From contig CM053809.1 of the NCBI GenBank assembly GCA_028671895.1, positions 2,215,501-2,279,500 on the forward strand: a stretch of 64,000 bases of DNA, written 5' to 3'. The stretch comes from Oenanthe sinensis. Taxonomy: Eukaryota > Streptophyta > Magnoliopsida > Apiales > Apiaceae. Of this stretch, positions 29,538 to 42,519 are shown piece after piece. The notes beneath the pieces were generated by a model. The model was not told the DNA's origin. It was given only the letters and a program-made list of their open reading frames with translations, and searched no databases. The translations under genes and the position numbers were made by a program. The number at the start of each line of letters is the position of its first letter. The stretch's first letter is position 1.

Positions 29538-32024
29538 ATGAGTTCTCAGAAGCTAAGTAGCATAAAGATTCCTACATTTGACAGAGAAAATTACAACCTA
29601 TGGAAGAGGAAGATGCTGATGTTCATAAAGGCTGCAAACTCCATGTATCCAGAAATATTAAAGAATGGTTCTTTCATGCCAGTAACTCTAGTTCTTGAAA
29701 CTACTAGTGGGTCTGAAGTTATTCCTGCAACATGGATACCTAAAGATCCATCTCAATAAACAGATTCAGAGAAGGAAAATGTGTCTATTGACAATAGCTT
29801 AATGCCAATACTGATTGAATCACTGGATCTTATGATGTACAACAATATTGTCAATTGCACATCTGCCAAACACATATGGGAGAATATAGAAATTCTGTGT
29901 GAAGGAACTGAGGAGGTAAGGGAAAATCAAAGGTAGCTCCTTGTCTCTCAATATGAAACATTCATGTCAAAACTAAATGAAGGAATAACTGAAGTATTTG
30001 AAAGGTTCAACAAACTGATCAATGACCTTCAACTTCATGGGAAGTACTATGAGATAAAGGAAAAGAATATGAAGTTTTTGTTGACTCTTCCACAGCACCT
30101 GGAACACAAAATCTCTATAATAAGATAAGGAAGAGATCTAACAAAACTTCCACTTGAGACTCTGTATGGAATCCTAAAGACATATGAACTTGAGTTCTAT
30201 CAGAAGAAATCCATATTTGGAAATAGAGGAAAAATGGAAAATGTCACAAATGTTTTGGTTGTAAAGGAACCATCTATAACTGAAATGACTAGTACAAGTA
30301 AAATGGTGAAAATTGGAGTGTTTGAAGAGCAGGAACATGAAGAAAAGGACTCTGTCAAAAGTGAATCAGAAGAGGAAGATTTCTACACCATTGAAGAACT
30401 TGAAGGCATGGACAACAAAACCATGGTCTTCATGGCAAAGAAATTTGGAAATTTGAGATTAAAAAAACAAAAGTTTCAAAACAAGACCAACCTTCAAGTC
30501 TTCAAGCAAAGGAAAGAATCCAGCAAGGAGCACCAACAATGGAGGATACAAAACTGGAACAGTTGATAGATCTAAGATAAGATGTTATAACTGTAATGAT
30601 CTTGGACATTTGCAACAGAGTGTAGAAAACCTAAAGTAATAAAGAAGGATAAAGATTACTTGGATCTGGAAGCCAAGTATGAAGCTCTCCTCAAAAAGCA
30701 GACAGGAAAAGCTTATATTGTTGAAAAAAAGTGTTGGAATGACACAGATGAAGATGAGGAAGAAGAATATGGAAACCTGGCACTCATGGCCAACTCAACT
30801 AGTGGATCTTCGTCCTCAAATTCTCAGGTACCCTCATTAATCTCTCTTGACATGTCAAATTCACAATATAAGAAAACTGTGGAAGAATTGAGCATTGAAA
30901 TGTTTAACATTCACACTAGGATGACTACTGCATATGAGGAAATTGTTAGGTTAGTAAAAGCCAATGATGAACTGACTGCTAGGAATGAAACTTTAGAATT
31001 ATCTGCAGTAACTCTAGAAAACATGAAACAGGAAAATGAGTATCTAAAAAACAAGGTTGTTTGTTCTGAACAAATTAAAAAATTTCTTAAAGAACAAATT
31101 TCTGAAAATGAGTTAAAAAACAGATCATATCAAAACTCAGCAACTATTGTTCAAGAGTTTCATGAGAAGAACAAAGAAAGCACTAGGATTGGAGTTGGTT
31201 TTGATTATGAGAATCTTAAGAAGAAGAAATATGTTTTAACAAGAGGTAAAAAGGTTGAAATCCAAGGAAATCCTCATATTTTGAAAAATGTCAAAGAACC
31301 AATTTTTAAGAAAGTAACTGTTGAATTTGATGAAGTCGGTATGGTCATCAAACAACAGTTGGATGATGAGGATAAAGAAGCAATTGAAAGGGAAGTGCCC
31401 TCTGTTGAAAAAGAAGAACCCACAATCAAAACCAAGTCCATTCATGTTCAAACTAAAACAAAACAGAATGCTCAGAAAAATGATACTATGCATGCTAAAA
31501 AGAAAAAGGCAAATAGAAATGGAAAAATAGGCATCAACAAATACAACAACTATGCACCTGTTCATAATGCTCTAAGAAAGATTTATAAAAACCGTGGTTC
31601 AATAAATCATCTTACTCACATGTGCAAGAAGCCTGTTGTTGGAAATGATGAGTTTGCCTGTGGTTATATTAAACCATTAATGCATGATAATCATAAATTC
31701 TGTGACAAATTTGATTGTATGTCATGCAATATGAATATCATGAATACTTGTTTTAGGCTCAGGAAACAGTTTGTTGATGGTTGTATAAGTCAGAATCTGA
31801 ACACAAACCCTAGGTCTAAATCTTTCAGTCATGTAAAACATAGAAAGCATTCCATGTCACCTAAGCATGCATCTAGTTCTGAGAGTACTAATTAAGTTAA
31901 AAGTCAGAATAGCAAAAAGGAGAACAAGCATTTGCATGCAACTACAAATGCTAAAAACAAGAATGAAACTCATGTAACTAAGCATAAAGGACCCAACCTT
32001 GTTTGGGTACCAAAGAAAACTTGA
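29538..32024 (+). pseudogene. Element C gag, inactivated
   Basis: Starts with an ATG and the familiar KIPTFDRENYNLWKRKM segment. In-frame stops occur at about 29757, 29934 and 30126. Frameshifts lie near 30535 and inside the zinc knuckle (about 30610, one base lost after GGACAT). Another stop is at 31893-31895. The C-terminal extension is the longest open part (30660-31895), with a coiled coil and the Cys motif FDCMSC. It ends with FGWVPK-like sequence (VWVPKKT) and TGA at 32022-32024. Confidence 0.88.
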
Positions 32025-32044
32025 TTTGTGTTTCTTTGCAGGGC
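32022..32044 (+). promoter_or_regulatory. gag-pol junction with acceptor-like TTGCAG/GG (element C)
   Basis: TGA, then a 17-base pyrimidine-rich gap (TTTGTGTTTCTTTGCAG), then GGC opening the pol frame at 32042. It has the best polypyrimidine tract of the three elements. Confidence 0.5.
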
Positions 32045-35000
32045 ACATGTAAAAAGAAGATCATGTGGACTTTGGACAGTGGCTGTTCAAGGCATATGAC
32101 TGGTGACAAAGCCCCGCTGTCATAATTCAAGGAGGAGGCTGGCCCAATGGTAACCTTTGGAGACAACAGCACTGGTTTCACCAAGGGATATGGCAAATTA
32201 ATTCATGGAAATGTTGTCATTGAAGATGTAGCTCTGGTCAGTGGTTTGAAACATAACCTTCTCAGCATCACTCAATTCTGCAACAAAGACCTGAAGGTGG
32301 AGTTTGAAAAGGACTTGTGCCTCATATCACACAGAAAGACCAATGAAATTGTTCTGCAAGGAGTAAGGAAATGAAGCCTATTTGTAGCAGACTTGGACTC
32401 TGCAAATAAGGAGAGAATTTGCTGTTTTTACACCAAAGCCTCGGAGAATGAAAGTTTGCTTTGGCACAAAAGACTATCCCACTTGAATATCAAAAACATT
32501 AATTCTTTAGTCAAGAGAGAATTAGTGAAGGATTTTCATACACTTGAATTCTGTATAGAAGGATTGTGTGAGGCATGCCAGAAAGGGAAAATGAAGAGAT
32601 CAAGTCACAAAAGTAAAGAATTCACCTCAATCACCAAACCACTGCAACTAATTCATATGGACCTGTTTGAACCAGTAAATGTGATGTCCATGTCAAAGAA
32701 AAGATTTGCTCTAGTCATGGTTGATGACTTTTCAAAATATACTCGGGTAGAATTCTTTCATTCAAAAGATGAAGCTCCTGAGATTATCAATGAGAATTTA
32801 AGGAGACTGGATAAAGGTCCTACTCATGTAGTTGCCTTAAGAAGTGACAATGGTACATAATTCAAAAATGCAACACTTAGTGAATTTTGCAAAGAGAAGG
32901 GTATCACTCGCCAATTCTCAGCCCCAAAAATTCCTCAACAAAATGGAGTGGTTGAGAGAAAGAACAGGACTCTCATTGAAGCTGCAAGAACCATGTTAGC
33001 AGAAGCAAATCTACAGACCAGTTTTTGGGCTGAGGCTGTTAGAACTGCTTGTTACACTCAAAATAGAACTCTCATCACAAAACCAGTTGGAAAAACTCCT
33101 TATCACATCAGGACAAATAAAAGGCCATCTGTGAAATACATGCATGTGTTTGGAGCAAAGTTCTTTATTCTCAAAGATGATGTCAACAATCTTGGAAAAT
33201 TTGAAGCAAAGGCATATGAAGGAATTTTGTGGGATACTCATTGGACAAGACTATCTATAGAGTATATGTGATTGATCAATAAAAATTTATGGAAAGCACA
33301 AATGTAACATTTGATGATTTTAAGTTCCCTACTATGAGTTTGGAAGGTGAAAACTTTGACACTCTAAGATTTGAAAATGAAATAAAGCCTGAAACTTCTG
33401 CAGCTGAAAAGGTTATAAGTACTCTTAAAGACTCCCATGTAGACATCTCACATGGAACAAATGTAGAAAGAGAACATGAAATTTTTAGTCATATCCAACT
33501 TGAGAATTCTCCATATAAGTCTAGCATGAACTCAGGGGGAGGTTCTCAAGAATCTGTAACAAATGGCAATCACTTCAGTCAGGAAGAAATATGCTCAAAT
33601 GATAAAATGGGACTCATCAAACTAAATGGAATAGAGCTCACACAGCTGATCAAATCATTGGAAATCCTGATGAAGGTGTGAGGACAAGAAGAGCAACTAT
33701 GAATAAATGCCTATTTGTCTGCTTTCTGTCTCAAAAATGAACCTAAAAGAATTGAAGAAGCCTTGTTGGATCCAGGATGGATAATTTCCATGCAAGAAGA
33801 ATTGAATCAATTTGTAAGAAACAATATTTGGGAACTAGTGTCACCTCCAAAGGACAGATCAGTGATTGGCACTAAGTGGGTCTACAGGAATAAAATTGAT
33901 GAACATGACAAGGCAAGGTTGGTTGCTAAAGGCTATTCACAAGAAAAAGTCATTGACTATGATGAGACTTTTACTCCTGTTGCAAGATTAGAGGCAATCA
34001 GAATTTTTCTATCCTCTGCAGCACACTCAAACTTTAAGGTCTATCAGATGAATGTCAAAAGTGCTTTTCTCAATGGTGAATTAGAAGAAGAAGTATATGT
34101 ACAACAACCTCCTGGCTTTGAAGATCCAAATTTTCCAAACTTTGTTTATAGACTCATCAAAGCATTGTATGGACTCAAACAAGCCCCTAGAACATGGTAT
34201 GACACCTTGTCAAAATTTCTTCTAGAGAATCATTTCACTAGAGGAACCATTGACAAGACTCTCTTCTACAAAAAACATGGTGAGGATATCATACTTGTTC
34301 AAATCTATGTGGATGATATCATTTTTGGTTCATCAAATGAAAAACTATGTCAAAGATTCTCTAAGTTTATGCAAAGTGAGTATGAGATGAGCATGATGAA
34401 AGAACTCAATTACTTTCTTGATCTTCAAATAAGTCAAAGGGCTGATGGCATTTTCATAAGTCAAACAAAATACATTAATGACCTACTCAAAAGGTTTGAC
34501 ATACAAGATTGCTCAACTGCTAAAACTCCAATGTCTACAGCTACAAAACTGGATGAAGATAAGAAAGGAAAAAGTGTAGATATGAAGTCTTATAGAGGAA
34601 TGATTGGATCTCTTCTCTATCTCACAGCAAGTAGACCTGCATAATGTTCTCCACATGTCTACGTGCTAGGTTTTAAGCAAATCCAAAAGAATCCCATCTC
34701 ATTTCTGTTAAAAGAATTTTGAGATATCTCAAAGGAACATCCTTTATGGGATTGTGGTACCCTAAAGAAACAGTGTTCAATCTAGTTGGATATTCAGATG
34801 CTGATTTTGCTGGCTGTAGAGTGGATAGAAAAAGCACTTCAGGAAGTTGTCAATTTCTTGGACAGAAATTGGTATCTTGGTTCAACAAATATCAACAATC
34901 TGTGTCAACCTCTATAGCTGAGGCTGAATACATAGCTGCTGGAAGTTGTTGTGCTCAAGTGCTTTGGATTAGGAATCAACTAAGGGACTATGGATTGGTG

Positions 35001-35237
35001 TTGGAAGGAATACCTATCATGTGTGACAACACTAGTGCCATATCAATTGTTGCAAATCCAGTCAATCATTCCAAGACAAAACATATTGATGTAAGGTACC
35101 ATTTCATAAGGGAGCATGCAGAAAATGGAGTAATTAAATTGTTCTATGTTCCTACACAAAGACAGTTGGCTGATATATTTACTAAGCTACTTGATGAGCC
35201 ACCTTTAACAGGATGGTTAATGAAATTGGAATGTTAA
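32042..35237 (+). pseudogene. Element C pol, inactivated
   Basis: All domains are recognisable: protease (TLDSGCSRHMTG), HHCC finger, integrase core (RSDNGT, PQQNGVVERKNR), RT with YVDD, and RNase H (SDADFAGC, AEAEYIAAG). In-frame stops lie at about 32124, 32371, 32858 and 33281. Frameshifts lie near 33228, 33680 and 34640, and a few RT codons are lost around 33903. It cannot make a functional polyprotein. Confidence 0.9.
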
Positions 35238-35678
35238 ATTCTTCAGGATAAGTGGTTCACTAAATATATCCCTCCAACTGTTACAACAATTGTTTCATAG
35301 ATATTAACCTAAATGATTTATCTAAGTGAAACAAGACTGGTGTATATTTATAAATATGTCAGTTATATTGTTGTATATATGGTTAAACAAATGTTTTAAA
35401 ACTAACTCAGAATTACTTCTTTGTTCTGAGAAAACGTGAATGGAATTATCATACTTGTGCATTATTAAATAACAAGTGTGGTAATCAAAATATCAGGAAT
35501 ATTAATCAATCACACTTCTTATATCAAAGATAATAAATAAATTTTATTTATTATAGAAGTGATGATTGCAAATTTCTTATTTTATTTTCCAAGTGAAGAT
35601 AAAATAATTTTTTAAGAAAACTGGAGTTTGTAGTTAAGTTGTCATTCTTTCTGACTTCTCGACTAAGGAAAATTCTAA

Positions 35679-35878
35679 GAGTTCTCGAATCATTCAATTC
35701 TAAGAGTTCTCGAATCATTCAATTCTGAGAGTTCTCGAATCATTCAATTCTAAGAGTTCTCGAATCATTCAATTCTGAGAGTTCTCGAATCATTCAATTC
35801 TAAGAATTCTCGAATCATTCAATTCTAAGAGTTCTCGAATCATTCAATTCTAAGAGTTCTCGAATCATGATGTTGTGA
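35679..35878 (+). repeat. 25-bp tandem repeat, element C spacer
   Basis: Eight head-to-tail copies of a 25-bp unit (gagttctcgaat plus cattcaattctaa), starting every 25 bp from 35679. Looser copies of gttctcga continue to about 36050. The core is the reverse complement of the attcgaga word in the same element's U3. Confidence 0.9.
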
Positions 35879-36086
35879 GTTCTCGAATAGATCACTTCTA
35901 GAGTTCTCGATCAAGTACTATTGAGAGTTCTCGAATCATCAGAGTTCTTGACTATAGCTTGAGTGAGTTCTCGATTGTCTTAGTTCTCGATCAAAGTCTG
36001 ACAGTTCTCTACTAAAACAGCTTTACTCTTTTCTGAGTTCTCGATCACTAAAATCGATTACTATTCTAGTCGAGATGTCTATGTCA

Positions 36087-36095
36087 TTTAAATAG
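36087..36095 (+). promoter_or_regulatory. TATA-like box before element C third ORF
   Basis: TTTAAATAG directly after the spacer array. The same nonamer follows the U3 array at 28871-28879 and 41591-41599. Promoter role inferred. Confidence 0.4.
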
Positions 36096-36231
36096 CAAAG
36101 TAGATCTAACATTTCATTTCTATGCTTAACTACAAACTCAAAGAAACCCTTGCATTCCAATTGTTACTCTTGCATCCTTCTCTCTCTAAAACTTTCGTTT
36201 CTTCTCCTCACTATTTCTATACACTAACTCT

Positions 36232-39200
36232 ATGGCATCCTCAAGCTCTGTTTCAACTGAAGTTTTTATCATTCCTGAAACCAACTTTTTGGCCATTTAC
36301 AGAGATGTTGATGCAAAACCTCGGTACAAATGTTTCACTAAATTTCTCATAGATTTATACCTCAAAGAAGCCTTGTTAGCTAACCCAACCCTTTACCTGG
36401 ACATTCTTGAGCAATTTTAGGCTACTGCAGACTGGGATAACATGGCATTGGAGAATGTTAGTTCAAAAATAGTTGTGACTTGCAAAATCCAAGGGGTAGA
36501 CATCAGTTTTGATGAAGAAGATGTCAACAGAAGCTTAAAGATTCCAACTGAAGAGTTTTATAATGAGCCAACTGATGAAGACTTGCTAAACTTTCTGGAA
36601 ATCATTAGGTACTCTGATACTGTGGACAAAGAAGGGGAAAAGTTCAAGCTGGGAAAGATTAATAAAACATTTATGAGGAAGGAGTGGTCATTTCTGTTCG
36701 ATACTATACTAAGAGTTTTCATCTGCAGGAAGACAGGATTTGACCAGGTTAGCCTCATTGCCATGAAGCTGGCCTACTCATTGGCCTACAATCAAAGGCT
36801 CAATGTTGGAAAGCTAGTTCTTGGGGAGCTCATAACCAGGATTCCCAGAAAAGGTAATGAGATTTTCTTTCCCCGCTTTATTCAATTAATTCTCAACTAT
36901 AAGAATGCTAGTTTAATTTAATTGCCTGGAATGAACAAACAGAGAATTGGCTATTCCAAATCCATGTCAAAAATTATTTTTGCTACATTGGATAGGAGAA
37001 ACACAGTGAATGTGCCTCTTCAAATTACACCTCACATGCTGAGTATATTTAGAGGGTACCCACTTGTGCAGCCTTAATATGGTTACCTTGATGCAGTAGG
37101 GGGTCCTAAGGTTGTAGAAGAACCAAATGCACCTAACCCAAGGACCTCTAACCCAACTGCTAGCCCTTCTGTGAATCCAATAGATGTTAGTCAACCAACC
37201 TCTACATTCTCTCAACAGGGTGTAGTTGTAAAGAAGAAGAAGGAGAAAACTGTACTAAAAAGAGTACTAGAGACTGTTGTAGAGAATGACAATGAATTGG
37301 ATGATTCACCTGTGGAACCTTTGAACAGGAGAAAGAAAATTAAAAAGGCCACAACTGACCACTCTACATCCTCTCAACAGGATGTAGAGATTAACAAGGG
37401 ATTAAACCTACTTCTAGGTGCACTTTCTCAATAAGGTGCATCTATTGAAATTGGGAGCCAGCCCACTCCATCCTATACAGAGTCTGCACCATTGCAGGAA
37501 TTCACTCCTGTCAATGAAGAAGTTTTAGTTGAAAAGGAGACACACTGTGCACAAGAAGGATCTTTTCTTGAAACTTCCCCATTTTCTCAGGGGGAGTTGC
37601 CAACACTCAGTTCTACTCACACTCTCTCTTCTACCTCTCAAATTTCTTCTCAACCAATTGTGTCTAGACAAACAAATAAGGTTGTTGATCATATGGATTC
37701 CTCCTTCCCTGGTGAGCCCCATTCAAGGGACTTGGTGCATGACACCTTGTTCACCACTCAGGACACTCATTTAGATGGTGAGGGAATGCATGCTGAGGCA
37801 TATCCTGATGACACCATCAAAATCACAGAGGTTACAGAAGTTTTTACTTCAGACTCTATGGGGGCTCAGGCATATCAAAGCCAAGTGTCTTCACAGACAT
37901 TGGGTAATCTGGAGGACCTCCACACCATGCAAATGGCATCCCCTGGACATTCCCCAGTCATTCAAAGACTGTCTCCTCAGGAGAAATCACCTGTCCATCC
38001 AGTGTTTAATGAATCATCTGAGAAATTGGATGATGAAATAGATATTGAGGGGACCACTGTAACTAGTGGCCCTAGCTCTCACTCTTTGTCTCAATGGCTG
38101 GAACCTGTGCAACATGACAGGGAACCAGGACCATCAATCTTTGATGGGTCACTTTCTGATGAAAAATTGCAAGAAATGTATGGAGATCAGTTGGAGGGTT
38201 TCTATCACATTGCACAACAGTTGTTGACTTCTCACCTGCCTAATAAGGATTATGTTTCCATATTGCTGGAGTATGCAAAGGATCAGGAAGAGTTGAAAGA
38301 GAAAAATGCAAATGTGGCGGAAGATGAAGAGGGCAATGTAGATGCTTGGTTAAATGGCAAATCTGCAGTTAGTATGGAGGAAGCCTTGGAGTGGACCAGG
38401 AAAAAATATCTTACTTCTCTTGGGTCCTGTGAGAAGACCTTCACCCCAAGTGCTATATATGATGCAATTCATGAAGCTGTCAAGGTTCAACTACAGTCCA
38501 ACCACTACCTTGCTAAGGGAGTTCAATCTGAAATTCAAAATCACAAAACCAAGGTAGAGGGTACATTGCTGGGCATTGAAAACAAGCTAAGGACTGGAAG
38601 ATTGTATGGGGGAAGTGCCAAGGGTGATTCTGTAAAGTCTTCACTTCTCAACTCCAAGATGGATTCCCTAGAGAAAGTGTTTAAGGACATGATTCACAGT
38701 CATCAAGCCATCCTGGACAATCAAAGAAGGATCAACAACATGGTTGAAGTCTTATTCAAAAATAGGCATGCAGACAGGCTGCCTGAGGATGTGCCCATTC
38801 ATACCTTATCTCCATTTTAACTGGATCTGTACTATCAGTCCAAGGCCAAAGATGAAGCTGTCAAGGCCTCCACAATTGACACTTTAAAGGCCAGAGTGGA
38901 TTCTCTTACATCTACAGTTTCCAAAGTTGTATCAGATGTCCAAAGTCTGAAGAAGGAGTTTGTCAATTACTCTGCAAATCAAGGGACCTCACTAGCAAAC
39001 ATTTCTGCATAACTCACTTCTCTACAATCACTAATTTCCATCTTGGGCACAACTAGTCAGGCTCCTCCAGAAAAATTGTCAACTCAGATCAAGCCAAGTC
39101 ACTCTACCTTTCTCCAAAGACAAGATATCAATCCTAAGGGGGAGAAGGCAAGAAGAGAAGAAATAGAAGCTGAGAGGCAAAAGTCAGTTATGAGAAAGCT

Positions 39201-40874
39201 CATAAGTGAAATTTTAAAGCCCAATTCTGACAAGAATTTTCTGGACCTTCTACATCACATCAAAAAGCAAGTCAAGGGCAATCATTAGAGTTATAAAAAG
39301 ATGCTTGACAATGCTATTATTGCAGTGAAGGGAGTTAAGTTTGAGCAGAATGGACAGATGTTCAAAGAGCCCCTAATTCAAATGGAGTCTGGGTATTTTA
39401 AAGTCTTAGTTGCACTTTTTCAAAGACTTTCATACACTGAGCTGGAATGTCTGTACAAGACAGTGGAGTTGGTAACCCAGGAGGATGAAGAATTGAAGAA
39501 TCAAATTTTGGGACCTCTCCTACCTCATGCTCTGCTTGAATCCTACTACAGCCCTGATGGTGTGATGTATATGGCTAGAGGAGAGAATCTTGCTCATTTC
39601 AAAATTCCTCAACATCTCAACTCAGGAAATAGAAGTCAAATCATAAACCTAATTGAGTTGATTGAAAAGAAGAAAGTAAAACAGGTTGAAGACAATGAGA
39701 TTGTGGAGAAGATGAAGAAGTTCATAACTGGTCAATTATCTGATTTTGCAAGTGAGGAGTTGAAGAATAAAAAGAAGGATGATGATGATAAGGATCAGGA
39801 TAAGAAAGACAAAAAGCCTGAATCCAGGAGTGATAAGAATGAAAAGAACGAGGATAAGAAAAAGGAGAATGCAGAAAAGAAGAAAAGAGATGATTCTGAA
39901 AAGGAGAAACAGTATCAAAGGAGAAATTCTTCAAAGCAGCAAGCTATTGGTACTCACTCTAGCACACCTACAAAATCTCAGGGTACTAGTGTGATATCAA
40001 CAGTTTCTGAAACTGCTACTGCCCTCAAATCCAAGTCTCCAAGAAGAATGTTCATGAAAGTAAATGCACAAGGAGTGATAAGGAGGGAAATTAAAAAGAA
40101 TCAATCAAAGAAATTGAAGCCAAGTCAACAAATCAAGGTCAACACTGCCACAACAACTAGATTCAAGAATTCTACTAGCTCATTGCTAGTTAGATGTCTT
40201 AAGTGGAGGAAACAACTTATTGTTCCAGATAAGGGTCTACAAGTTGAGCCTATCCAAGAAATTGCAGAAGTCAACAAACAGATGTTAAAACAGTGGAAGG
40301 CCAACATGATTGTCAAATTTGAAATCAGGTACAAAAGAATGTTTATCATAACTGTTGATGGAGAAGAAAGAGGCTTTCATCATGACAACAGTAATGCTAC
40401 CACTCATGACATTAGGAGAGTGATCAGCCTTTTTGACAAGAGAAGTAAGATTAACAAATTAAAAATGATGGAAATGGCTCAGTACTTGGAAAAGAAGTAT
40501 CAGAAAAAGACTGACAAGGTCAAGTACATGGAGGAGATGGTTGAAAAGAAAAGAAAGGAGGATGAGATGATAGAGAAGCTATCTGAAGAATTTAGAAGGC
40601 AGGGAAAATGTAGGGTGTTCAAAGATCCTGATAGGATTGAATTATACTGAGAAGTGGAGCTACATTCAAGATCAGATTGAAGTTTATTCAAGACTATCAT
40701 ATGCAAACTCTCAAGATTGCTGCTGACATGTTGAAGGATTCTTTTTTAATAGAAGAAGTTATGGCCAGGCAACAACTTTTGGAAGTTATTGAAGAACACA
40801 AGGCAAGGGAGGAAAGAGAAAGAAAAGAAAGATATGACCAGGCAGCTCATCAACAGCAACAACAAAATAGGTAG
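36232..40874 (+). pseudogene. Element C third (env-like) ORF, broken by stops
   Basis: From ATG 36232 to 40650 one frame can be followed with no net shift, broken only by stops at about 36418, 36919, 37075, 37432, 38818, 39010 and 39286, ending at TGA 40648. The last piece (40677-40874) is in another frame. The N-terminal domain (EEDVNRSLKIP, EWSFLFDTI, NQRLNVGKLVL) matches element A. The middle is Ser/Gln-rich. The C-terminal half is Lys-rich and coiled-coil-like. The segment 39043-40650 has no counterpart I can recognise in A or B. No membrane segment is visible. Confidence 0.8.
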
Positions 40875-40915
40875 GCTTGATATCTTGTATTAATTTGTAA
40901 AATTCTTCATTTTCC

Positions 40916-40929
40916 AAATTGGGGGAGAT
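40916..40929 (+). other. Polypurine tract, element C
   Basis: AAATTGGGGGAGAT directly before the 3' LTR. Confidence 0.9.
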
Positions 40930-42210
40930 TGTTGGACTTAAATCAAGCCTAGCCTATGAAATTATCTGTCTTGTTGTAACATAGTTTGCACTTCTGTAAT
41001 AGTTTAGTGACTCAGATATCCTTGTGTAAAATTGCAGATAGAAGTCTACTCAGTTTGTCTTTTAATTGTAAATGAAGTCAAAAATAAAGTCTGTTAGAAG
41101 ATTCAAGCTGAATCATGTAACAAAACAAAGAAGACTGGTGGAGAAATAAGGAAAGCCATCTGAGAATTCTACTAAGGCAATTGCTCAGTCGAGAAGTCTA
41201 CTATTCGAGAAGTCAAATCTATGAGACAATTTCGAGAAGTCTCAAAACACTCTCAACAGCTCAGTACTCGATCGAGAAGTCATCCATTCGACAAGTCAAG
41301 TATTGAAGTCATTCGAGTAGTGTTAATTGTGAATCATTCGAGAAGTGAGAAAATAAAATCAATTCGAGAATTTAGCAAAAGGAGCATTCGAGAAGTGGTA
41401 AAGCTAAGTCATTCGAGAAGTCACAATTTCAAGTTTCTATTCGAGAAGTCTAGCCTAATCGAGAAGTTATTAAATGGAGTATACTAATCGAGAAGTCTAG
41501 TCATTCGAGAAGTTAGACATTCATAAACCAATCGAGTTGTCATAGCCAGTACTCAATCAAGAAGTCAACCTCTATGACTTCTCGAAATATTTTAAATAGA
41601 GTACTCGACTGCACCAAGGAGCTATTTTCAAGGAAAATTGCAGAACAAGTCAAATAATTCTGAAGCTCTGTTTTTACAGGATAAGTCAAGCCTGAAAAGA
41701 TAGAGACAAGTCTACAAAGAAGCTGGGAAGTCAGTCAAGACAAATGACAGAAGATATAAGGCTGGATGTAGCAGACTGTCACAATAGTGTTAGCTAGAAA
41801 TAGATATCAGTCAAATGTAAAGCATGTCCTATCTATTTCTAGTTATAGTTAATGTATCTTATGTGAGCATATGCACAAGACATATTGTCTATATATTTTA
41901 TGCACAGCACATTTGATAGAAGTCTTGTGAGTTTTACAATTGTAATTTTCCTAGAACCAGAAGCTGAAGTTCAATTTGAATTTCAGATTGTAGCAAAAGT
42001 TCATTATAATAAAATTAGATTGAAAGTTATATCTAGTGTCTATTATATTCATTTCTCTGTTTGCTGTTCTAACTTCAATATGTTTTCACTTGCTCAACAT
42101 TACAATCAAGTTAACAGTTGAACTAGTCTATAAAAATCAAAAGAGGGAAAATGACTTGAAGTATACATTCACCCCCCCTTGTAAACTTCTAGAACTCCTA
42201 ATTCCTAATA
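40930..42210 (+). repeat. Element C 3' LTR
   Basis: Starts TGTTGGACTTA and ends CCTAATA (terminal CA mutated to TA). The U3 array is at about 41187-41585 and TTTAAATAG at 41591-41599. Confidence 0.93.
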
Positions 42211-42215
42211 AAAAT
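42211..42215 (+). other. Target-site duplication AAAAT, right of element C
   Basis: Repeats 28205-28209. After it, element D gag sequence resumes, highly decayed, up to about 42500. Confidence 0.85.
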
Positions 42216-42519
42216 GTTAAACAATAGAAATGGATTAGACAGAATTAGTAATTAATTTGTTAGTTCTTTTATTCCATGTACTTTTATAAATTTTTTGAAT
42301 ATCTGTAATCTGCTTTACATCTGTTACACTTGTGTAGAATGATTAAAGTAGATAGTACTGAATTTTCTAATAAGCATATTGAAGCTGTTGTTTCCACTAT
42401 TGAAAGTAATATCTCTAACCTATCTGGACTTAATTGAAGTTGAGTACCAAGAAGCTTAATCATTTGTGATTGTAGAGTATGTAACAAAAGATAAAAGTTA
42501 TATGATTTCGTGACATTTA

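Larger units (their letters stand above)
35238..36231 (+). other. Element C pol-ORF3 spacer
   Basis: About 1 kb non-coding. AT-rich at first; the motif array occupies about 35640-36060; a TATA-like TTTAAATAG lies at 36087-36095, about 140 bp before the third ORF ATG at 36232. Confidence 0.7.
28210..42210 (+). mobile_element. Element C: SIRE-like copia, complete but inactivated (14.0 kb)
   Basis: LTRs of 1280 and 1281 bp, an iMet primer site, gag, pol, spacer with a 25-bp array, a long third ORF and a purine tract, flanked by AAAAT. LTR divergence is about 4-5% by eye, mostly transitions. Gag and pol carry several stops and frameshifts. The LTR ends are also mutated: TG to TA at 28210-28211 and CA to TA at 42209-42210. 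Confidence 0.93.

Noticed and set aside
35679..35878. 25-bp repeats as a possible CRISPR or telomere-like array
   Set aside because: Head-to-tail repeats without spacers, inside element C and related to its own LTR motif.
39722..39934. Leu/Ile/Phe-rich minus-strand frame resembling a membrane protein
   Set aside because: Antisense shadow of the Lys/Asp-rich stretch in element C's third ORF.
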